Assembly (NCBI GenBank): GCA_963833505.1
Contig: CAWHYG010000010.1
Span: 62,001-126,000 of the forward strand
Source of the DNA: CAWHYG01 sp963833505
GTDB taxonomy: Bacteria > Eisenbacteria > RBG-16-71-46 > CAIMUX01
Length of the DNA stretch: 64,000 nucleotides
Reading direction: 5' to 3'
Translations under genes and position numbers: made by a program
Shown here: piece after piece, positions 51,524 to 58,532 of the stretch
How positions within the stretch are numbered: the first letter of the stretch is position 1
Layout: each line of letters opens with the position of its first letter
Notes under the pieces: generated by a model
What the model was told of the DNA's origin: nothing
What the model saw: only the letters and a program-made list of their open reading frames with translations
Database searches by the model: none

Positions 51524-52957
51524 TCACTCCCCTCCGAAGACGTCGACCGCGCTGAAGAGGCAGGCCGGCGCGGCGTGTCCGACGCGGATCACCTGGTTGG
51601 GCTCACCCTTGCCGCAGTTCGGCGTTCCCATCACCTCGAAGGTGTCGGGGTTTCCGACCATCTTGAGGCTGCGCCAGAACGTGGCCGAAATGCCCCGGTA
51701 GTTGGGCTTCTTGATCACATGGGCCAGCTTTCCGTGCTCGATCATCCGGCCCCACTCGCATCCGAACTGGAACTTGTTGCGCGAATCGTCGATCGACCAC
51801 GAGCAGTTGGTCTTGACGTAGACCCCGTGCTCGACCGCGGCGATCATCTCGTCGAGGTTGGAAACGCCCGGCTCGAGGTTGAGATTGGCCATGCGGTCGA
51901 TCGGCGGGCGGTTCCAGCTCGAGGCGCGCGAGTTCGCGACCCCCGGAAGGCCGGCGCGGGTCTGCGAGACCACGCTGCCGAGCGGCCGCTCCAGGGTGCC
52001 GTTCCGGATGATGTGCTCCCTCCGCGCCGGAACCCCGTCGTCGTCGAAGCCGAAGGAGGCGAACTGCTCGGGGCGGGACGGATCGTAGGTGATGTTGAGG
52101 AGCTTCGACCCGTACTGGTAGGTCCCGAACATGTCCATGGTCACGAAGCTCGTGCCGGCGTAGTTGCGCTCGTCGCCCAGGATCCGATCCAGCTCGAGCG
52201 GATGGCCGACCGATTCGTGCACCTGGAGGATCATCTGGTCGGGCGCGATGACCAGGTCCATCGTCCCGGTGGGGCAGTTCGGAGCCGACAGCAGCTCGAT
52301 CGCCTCGGCGGCGATCCGGGGCGCCTCGGTTCGGAAGCCGACGGAATCGAGCACCTCGAGACCGCCTTGGCGGCAGTAGCCGCGCCCGCCCAGCGTGCGG
52401 GTCTGCGTGTCGGACCCCTCGTTCGCGGTGGCCCGAAGCATCGGGATGATGAAATGGAATCTCTGCGCTCCCCGGGCGCCGTCCGCCGTCAGGTAGAGGG
52501 TGTCTGTCTCCATCCGCCAGACCGTCGATTCCCAGTCCACGATGCGGGGATCGGTCTTGAGCCGTTCGCTCTCGGCGCGCACCCAGCCGATCTTCTCGCT
52601 GAGCGGAACCGAATCCCAGGGGATGCGGATGGGCGTCGCGTACTCGGCGTTCGGTCGGGGCATCGGCACCTTGGAGAAATCGACCACGCTGCGCCCCTGC
52701 GTGCGCCGGGCCCAGGCCTTCGCATCCTCGGCGGCCTGCCTCAGTCCGGCTTCGGAGAGATCGCCGGTGGCGCCATACCCGAGGCCGCCCCGGTCCAGAA
52801 CCGTGATCATCGCCCCGGTGTCGATAGCGGTGACGACTGGCTGCAGGATGTTCTGGCGGACGGTCAAGGCTTCGGTGCGCTCCTCGACGTAGCGCAGGGA
52901 GACGAAGTCCGCCTTCGGCGCGATGCGGCGGAAACGCTCTTCAATTTTGTCAGGCAT
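51524..52957 (-). CDS. tldD: TldD-type metalloprotease subunit
   Basis: A 477-residue protein with the TldD zinc motif HESVGHPLELDR, GGAGG before its ATG, and the expected flanks: PDQMILQVHESVGH preceded by GTMDLVIA, then YDPSRPEQFASFGFDDDGVPA and VSQTRAGLPGVANSRASSW. It forms the active heterodimer with the adjacent PmbA protein and cleaves small or unfolded peptides, including RiPP leaders in studied cases. A candidate RiPP precursor is 43 kb away in this window, but no direct link can be shown. Confidence 0.93.
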   Translation of the reverse strand: MPDKIEERFRRIAPKADFVSLRYVEERTEALTVRQNILQPVVTAIDTGAMITVLDRGGLGYGATGDLSEAGLRQAAEDAKAWARRTQGRSVVDFSKVPMPRPNAEYATPIRIPWDSVPLSEKIGWVRAESERLKTDPRIVDWESTVWRMETDTLYLTADGARGAQRFHFIIPMLRATANEGSDTQTRTLGGRGYCRQGGLEVLDSVGFRTEAPRIAAEAIELLSAPNCPTGTMDLVIAPDQMILQVHESVGHPLELDRILGDERNYAGTSFVTMDMFGTYQYGSKLLNITYDPSRPEQFASFGFDDDGVPARREHIIRNGTLERPLGSVVSQTRAGLPGVANSRASSWNRPPIDRMANLNLEPGVSNLDEMIAAVEHGVYVKTNCSWSIDDSRNKFQFGCEWGRMIEHGKLAHVIKKPNYRGISATFWRSLKMVGNPDTFEVMGTPNCGKGEPNQVIRVGHAAPACLFSAVDVFGGE

Positions 52958-53246
52958 GTTGCCTCCTTCGCCGGTGTAGGGCCACCTTCGGGAGCCGAGC
53001 GTTCCCGAGCCGGTCCGACGACGACCGCGGTCGAAAGCCGGGGCGCGGCGCCACCCGTCCTGACCATCGGAACGCGTTCCCGGGCGGGATCGACTTGTCG
53101 GCAGAGAAAACCGCGTCCGGGATGACTTTGCGACTTCGGCGGCGGGCCTGGCAAGTCTCTTGACACCGGCCGGTCCGGCTTCCTACCTTCGCGCCGGTGG
53201 ATGGCAGCCGCAAGCACGGCAGGAGAAAACGACGATGGGGCGCCGC

Positions 53247-53329
53247 GTGACGGGCCGAAGACGATGATGGAGATCCGGGTGACCGGCCGAAAACAACGAG
53301 GGAGCTCCGAGTGACGGGCCGACCTGACC
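53247..53329 (+). repeat. Three 32-bp tandem copies of a gene start region
   Basis: GTGAC(G/C)GGCCGA occurs at 53247, 53279 and 53311, exactly 32 bp apart. The third is the start of the cyclase gene; the copies before it carry their own GGAG/GGGAG-like ribosome sites (ATGGAGATCCGG, GAGGGAGCTCCGA). 32 is not a multiple of three, so the extra starts are out of frame. The rest of the 353-bp divergent gap 52958-53310 should hold the tldD and cyclase promoters. Confidence 0.85.
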
Positions 53330-53979
53330 AGGATGCGTTCGAGATCTTCGACCTCAGCCGTCCTCTGGAACCCGCCACCGCGCCCTGGCCCGGAGATATC
53401 CCGTTCGAGCTTCGCTGGACCTCGCGGATGGCGGATGGCGAGCCCGCCAACGTCTCGGCCCTGTCCGGGAGCCCTCATGTCGGCACCCACGTGGACGCGC
53501 CGCTCCATGTCCGGGAGGGTGCCGCGCCGGTCGACCAATTGGACCTCGGGGCGTTCCTCGGTCCGGCTCGCGTGGTGCCGGCGCGGGCTCGCGAGGATGG
53601 GCTCATCCACCCGGAAGCCCTCGCCGGAATCGACCTGGCCGATCCTCCGCGAATCCTGCTCAAGACCGGGACGCATCCCGATTCCCGCGCCTGGCCCCGC
53701 CGGTTCGCGGCGCTGGCCCTCGAGACGGCCGCGCTTCTGGCCGCTCAGGGAGCCGTCCTGGTCGGGATCGACACGCCGAGCGTGGATGCGCCGGAAGCCG
53801 CCGACCTCGCCTCCCACCTCCGGCTGCTCGACGGCGGAGTCCGCTGGATCGAGAACCTCGACCTCTCCGCCGTCGAACCCGGGCTTTACTGGCTCGCGGC
53901 CCTTCCGCTACCGATCGTGGGCGCGGACGCCAGCCCGGTCCGCGCGGTTCTCTTGCGTGCCAGGCCCTCCGGGAGATAA
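53311..53979 (+). CDS. Cyclase-family (kynurenine formamidase-like) metal-dependent hydrolase
   Basis: A 222-residue protein starting at GTG 53311 with GGGAG upstream. The family signature HVGTHVDAPLH (His56, His60, Asp62, His66) binds two metals, usually zinc, and DLSRPLEP and VGIDTPSVD fit the fold. Members include bacterial kynurenine formamidase (KynB), which hydrolyses N-formylkynurenine, and cyclases of antibiotic pathways. No tryptophan-degradation genes are adjacent, so the substrate is open. Its start region is triplicated. Confidence 0.85.
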   Translation: MTGRPDQDAFEIFDLSRPLEPATAPWPGDIPFELRWTSRMADGEPANVSALSGSPHVGTHVDAPLHVREGAAPVDQLDLGAFLGPARVVPARAREDGLIHPEALAGIDLADPPRILLKTGTHPDSRAWPRRFAALALETAALLAAQGAVLVGIDTPSVDAPEAADLASHLRLLDGGVRWIENLDLSAVEPGLYWLAALPLPIVGADASPVRAVLLRARPSGR

Positions 53980-54133
53980 TGCTCGGGTTTGCTCGCGGGT
54001 CCGGGTTTCCGGGGCGCCGGTTCCTCGGGCGCCGCCGACCCCTGACGGGATGCAGGATCCCGGTTCGGCGCGCCGCGCTGCCTCCGGATCGCGCCAGGCC
54101 GGTTTGCCGGCGGTTCCTCGAAAGGAAACGACG

Positions 54134-55733
54134 ATGTCTGGTCGGTCGACGACCGCAGCTTCGGGACTCGAAGTCGGAGAAGGATCGCGCCGGCGGCGGA
54201 AGCCGGTTCTGCGCCGCTTTTGGGTCGTTCTCGCGGCGGCTTGGAGCCTTGCCGGCCTGGTTGCGCGCGCCGAGGCGTCGAACTCCGGCGTCGCCACCGT
54301 CCGGTCCGGAGGCGCTTCCGCCGCGGCTGCCGGCGCTTCGGGACGGCATGCCGCGGGCCGGTCCGCCGTCCGGCAGACTCCGTCCGATTTGATGGAAGAC
54401 ACGCTCCGCGTCGCGCCCTTCGGAAAGGTGACGGTCTACCGGCAGACCGCGCACCCGGGCAGCGTGGTTCTGTTCCTCTCCGGTGACGGCGGCTGGAATC
54501 TCGGCGTCGTCGACATGGCCCGGGAGCTGTCCCGGATGGACGCCATGGTCATCGGGATCGATTTCCCCCGCTATCTCAAGGTGCTCGAGGCCTCTGGGAC
54601 GCCCTGCAGGTTATCCGGCCTCCGACCTGGAGGACCTCGGCAAGACCATCGAGCAGCGATATGAATTTCCGGTCTACGTGCGCCCGGTCCTGGTCGGATA
54701 TTCCTCCGGAGCCACCTTTGTCTACGCGGCGCTCGTCCAGGCGCCCGCCACGACGTTCCGGGGGGCGATCAGTCTGGGGTTCTGCCCCGACCTTCTGCTG
54801 CACAAGCCCATGTGCAAGGGCAGCGGCCTGACCTGGAGGATTCTCCCGAAGGGCAAGGGCTACTGGTTCGAACCCGCCTCGACCCTGGAGGTGCCGTTCA
54901 TCGCCCTGCAAGGCACGATCGATCAGATCTGCGAGGCCGATTCCACGATCGCCTTCATGCACCAGGTCAAGAACGGACGCGTCATCGTCCTGCCGAAGGT
55001 CGGCCATGGGTACTCGGTGACCAGGAACTGGATGCCGCAATTCAAGGAGGCCTACCGGGGGCTTCTCCAGGCGCCTTTGCCGGACACGACCGTGAAAGTC
55101 GCCGAGCTGCCCGACCTGCCGCTGCACGTCATTCCGTCCTCCGGGCCGGAGACCTCGATCATGGCCCTGCACATCAGCGGGGACGGAGGCTGGGGCGTGA
55201 CCGACCGCGGACTGAGCGAGGCTTTGGCTTCGCACGGAATCCCCGTGGTGGGGCTCAACTCGATCCACTATTTCTGGCACGCCAGGACGCCGGAACAGAC
55301 CGCCGGAGATGTGACCCGGGTCCTCCGCCACTACCTCGACGTCTGGCACAAGGATCGGATCATCCTGATCGGCTACTCCTTCGGAGCGGACGTCCTGCCT
55401 TTCGTCGTCAACCGTCTTCCCGACGATCTCAAGCGCCGCGTGATCCTGGTCGTCTATCTCGGACTGAGCCACGAGGCCGATTTCTCCTTTCACGTGACGA
55501 GCTGGCTCGGAGCCTCGGGCAAGAGTGCGCTGCCGGTGCAGCCGGAAGTGGAAAAGCTGCGAGGGATGAACATGGTGTGCTTCTATGGAAGCCATGACTC
55601 GAGCGATCTTTGCAAGAAACTTCCGCCCGGTCTGCTAAAGCCGATCGAGATGCAGGGCGGCCATCGCGTCGGCGGCGACTTTGACGGGATTGCCGCCGAG
55701 GTGCTGGCGAACCTGCCGCCGGGAGAGAAGTAA
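54134..55733 (+). CDS. AcvB/VirJ-type two-domain alpha/beta hydrolase, split by a frameshift
   Basis: Two frames together make one AcvB/VirJ protein. From ATG 54134 a signal peptide and VTVYRQTAHPGSVVLFLSGD, GGWNLGVVDMARELS and IDFPRYLKVLEASG are read. One extra base near 54605 breaks the frame. The next frame continues YPASDLEDLGKTIEQRY, PVLVGYSSGATFVYAALVQA and a second domain ALHISGDGGWGVTDRGLSEA, ILIGYSFGADVLPF to the stop at 55733. Both SGDGGW and GYSxGA motifs are intact in each half. Periplasmic AcvB/VirJ proteins are known from Agrobacterium, where AcvB hydrolyses lysyl-phosphatidylglycerol. One base out of place may be an assembly error. It is 15 bp before the Mg2+ ATPase gene and likely in its operon. 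Confidence 0.78.
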
Positions 55734-55748
55734 AGGGAGGATCGGACC

Positions 55749-58394
55749 ATGGCAGAAGCGACGGGACGCAACGCGGCGCCCGGTGCCGGTTCCCTCGGGT
55801 CGTGGTGGAACCGGCCGATCGAAGAGCTGGAGTCCGCTCTGGGTGGCGGAGGGAGCGGGCTGACCTCCGCGGCGGCTGCCGCCTCCCTGGCCGCGCACGG
55901 GAAGAACGCCCTCGGCGAAAAGCGAAAGGCTCCCGCCCTGGTGCTCTTTCTCGGGCAGTTCAAGAGCCCGATCGTGCTCATCCTTCTCTTCGCCACCGTC
56001 GTGTCCGCCTTCCTGCACGACTGGCCCGACGCGATCATCATCCTGGTCATCGTCTTCGGCAGCGCGGTCCTCAGCTTCCTCCAGGAGCACAGCGCGAGCC
56101 GCGCCGCGGAGAAGCTTCGCGCCCAGGTGCGGATCCGGGCCACCGTCGTCCGGGACGGCCGGGAGCTCACGATCCCCTCCGAAGAGGTCGTTCCCGGAGA
56201 CGTCGCGCTCCTGTCCGCGGGAAGCCTGATCCCGGCGGACGGCCGGATCCTCGAAAGTCGGGACTTCTTCGTGAGCCAGGCGGTCCTGACGGGAGAGACG
56301 TATCCGGTCGAGAAGCAGCCGGGGACGGTCCCGCCCGAGGCGGGACTGGCCGATCGCTCGAACTGCGTGTTCATGGGCACGAGCGTCCGCAGCGGCACCG
56401 CCCGGGTCCTCATCGTTGAGACGGGGGCCTCCACCTCCTTCGGACAGATCGCGGCGCGCCTCAACCTGCGGCCGCCGGAAACGGAGTTCGAGCGGGGCAT
56501 CCGCCGTCTCGGTTACCTCCTGGGCGAGGTCACCCTTCTGCTCGTGTTCGCCGTCTTCGCCGTCAACGTCTTCTTTCACAAGCCGGTCATCGATTCGATG
56601 CTCTTCTCCCTTGCCCTGGCCGTGGGCCTGACCCCGCAGCTTCTGCCCGCCATCATCAACATCAACCTGTCCAAGGGATCCCAGGTCATGGCGCGGTCGG
56701 GGGTGATCGTTCGCCGGCTGGCCTCGATCGAGAACTTCGGGAGCATGGACGTGCTCTGCACCGACAAGACCGGCACCCTGACCGAGGGAGTCGTGCGGCT
56801 TGACGGGGCCCTGGATCAAGAGGGAAAGCCGTCGGACGCGGTCCTCCGCGCTGCCTTCATCAACGCCCGCTTCCAGACCGGGCTGGCCAATCCGCTGGAT
56901 GACGCCATCATCGCGGCGGGAAAGCCGGACGTGTCGGCCGTGACCAAGGTGGATGAGGTTCCCTATGACTTCGTCCGGAAGCGGCTCAGTGTCTGCGTGC
57001 GGGAAGGCCCGCCGGACAGCCCGGCGACCCTGGTCACGAAGGGAGCGCTGGACAAGGTCCTCGAGGCGTGCACCCGCGTGCGTTCGAACGGGACGGTCGT
57101 CCCCTTCGACGACGCATTCCACCAGCGGGTGGCGGAGCGATTCGCCGAGTGGAGCGGGAAGGGATTCCGCGTGCTCGGAGTGGCCACCGGGTCCGATCCG
57201 CGCGGCGGGGCGGCCCGCGCGTTGACCCGCGACGACGAAATTAACCTCGTCTTCGAGGGATTTCTGCTTTTCTTCGATCCGCCCAAGGCGGGGGTCAAGG
57301 AGGTCGTGGCCGACCTGGCGTCCCTGGGCATCGAGCTCAAGGTGATCACGGGCGACAACCGTCTCGTGGCCCTGCACACCGCCGAATCCATCGGGCTTCC
57401 GGTGACCGGGGTCATCACCGGCGCCGACCTGGATCGCTTCCGTGACGAGGCGCTCTGGTCGGCGGCCTCGCGCGCCAACCTGTTCGTCGAGGTCGATCCG
57501 AACCAGAAGGAGAGGATCCTCTCCGCGCTCCGCAAGGCCGGCCACGTGGTCGGCTACATGGGGGACGGGATCAACGACGCGCCCGCGCTGCATTCCGCCG
57601 ACGTCAGCATCTCGGTCGACTCTGCGGTGGACGTGGCCAAGGAAGCGGCCGACTTCGTCCTGATGAAGAAGGACCTGGCGGTGCTCCATCAGGGGATCGT
57701 GGAAGGGCGGAGCACGTTCGCCAACAGCCTGAAGTACGTCTTCATGGCCACGAGCGCGAACTTCGGGAACATGTTCAGCGTGGCCGGCGCCTCCCTGTTC
57801 CTGCCCTTCCTGCCGATGCTGCCGAAGCAGATCCTCCTGATCAACTTCCTGACCGACCTGCCCGAGATGACCATCGCTTCGGATCGCGTCGACCGGGAAA
57901 TGGTGGAGCAACCGCGCCGGTGGGATATCGGCTTCATCCGCCGCTTCATGCTGATCTTCGGCTCGCTGAGCTCGCTCTTCGACTACGCCACCTTCGCGCT
58001 CCTGCTCTGGGTCTTCCATGCGAGCCCCGACCTGTTCCGGACCGGCTGGTTCGTCGAGTCGGTGCTCTCGGCCGCCGCCGTGGTCTTCGTTCTCCGAACG
58101 CGAATGCCGTTCCTGAAGAGCCGTCCGAGCCGCCTCATGCTCCTCATGACCGGGGTCGTCGCGGCGATCGTGCTGGCGCTTCCCTACGTTCCGTGGGCCG
58201 ACACGTTGCTCGGGTTCCGTCCGTTGCCTCTGTCGTATCTCCTCGGGATCTTCGGGATCGTGGCCGCCTATCTCGGGCTCGCGGAGGTGGTGAAGGCGTG
58301 GTTCTACCGGAGCGAGGCGGCGTCCCTGCTCCGGAGCCGGCGGCCGGCGTATCAGGGGGAGGCGACGCCGGTCGTGGCGGCCCGGGCGGGATAG
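55749..58394 (+). CDS. mgtA: Magnesium-translocating P-type ATPase (MgtA/MgtB type)
   Basis: An 881-residue P3B-type ATPase. The phosphorylated Asp is in CTDKTGTLT (about Asp339), the dephosphorylation loop in LTGETYP, the hinge in GDGINDAPALHSADVSISVD. The membrane motif FGNMFSVAGASLFLPFLPML…QILLINFLTDLPEM is the MgtA/MgtB signature. The N-terminus is short, as in MgtA. It moves Mg2+ into the cytosol using ATP. The AcvB/VirJ gene directly upstream suggests a stress or acid/low-Mg2+ response unit, but no PhoP-like site could be identified. Confidence 0.93.
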   Translation: MAEATGRNAAPGAGSLGSWWNRPIEELESALGGGGSGLTSAAAAASLAAHGKNALGEKRKAPALVLFLGQFKSPIVLILLFATVVSAFLHDWPDAIIILVIVFGSAVLSFLQEHSASRAAEKLRAQVRIRATVVRDGRELTIPSEEVVPGDVALLSAGSLIPADGRILESRDFFVSQAVLTGETYPVEKQPGTVPPEAGLADRSNCVFMGTSVRSGTARVLIVETGASTSFGQIAARLNLRPPETEFERGIRRLGYLLGEVTLLLVFAVFAVNVFFHKPVIDSMLFSLALAVGLTPQLLPAIININLSKGSQVMARSGVIVRRLASIENFGSMDVLCTDKTGTLTEGVVRLDGALDQEGKPSDAVLRAAFINARFQTGLANPLDDAIIAAGKPDVSAVTKVDEVPYDFVRKRLSVCVREGPPDSPATLVTKGALDKVLEACTRVRSNGTVVPFDDAFHQRVAERFAEWSGKGFRVLGVATGSDPRGGAARALTRDDEINLVFEGFLLFFDPPKAGVKEVVADLASLGIELKVITGDNRLVALHTAESIGLPVTGVITGADLDRFRDEALWSAASRANLFVEVDPNQKERILSALRKAGHVVGYMGDGINDAPALHSADVSISVDSAVDVAKEAADFVLMKKDLAVLHQGIVEGRSTFANSLKYVFMATSANFGNMFSVAGASLFLPFLPMLPKQILLINFLTDLPEMTIASDRVDREMVEQPRRWDIGFIRRFMLIFGSLSSLFDYATFALLLWVFHASPDLFRTGWFVESVLSAAAVVFVLRTRMPFLKSRPSRLMLLMTGVVAAIVLALPYVPWADTLLGFRPLPLSYLLGIFGIVAAYLGLAEVVKAWFYRSEAASLLRSRRPAYQGEATPVVAARAG

Positions 58395-58429
58395 GTCGGC
58401 GCGAACAGGGGATGAATCGCCGGCCAAAA

Positions 58430-58463
58430 GGAAACGCCCCACTCTCTCAAGCAGGGCGCTTCC
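58430..58463 (-). terminator. Rho-independent terminator of the gingipain-like gene
   Basis: On the minus strand GGAAGCGCCC and GGGCGTTTCC form a 10-bp stem (one G-T pair) with a 14-nt loop, followed by TTTT. It lies 70 bp past the stop of the protease gene and 36 bp past the convergent mgtA stop, so it may serve both. Confidence 0.7.
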
Positions 58464-58532
58464 CCAACCCCGGCTTGGTGAAACAAGAGGAATCCCCGCC
58501 GGACCGGGATCCCCCGAGATCAGAAAATCAGA

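Noticed and set aside
50189..53125. A 978-codon open frame on the plus strand
   Set aside because: It is antisense to pmbA and tldD, whose motifs are unmistakable; GC-rich codon bias keeps the opposite frame open.
55635..58442. A 935-codon open frame on the minus strand
   Set aside because: Antisense to mgtA; Arg/Asp/Gly-rich sequence without any domain.
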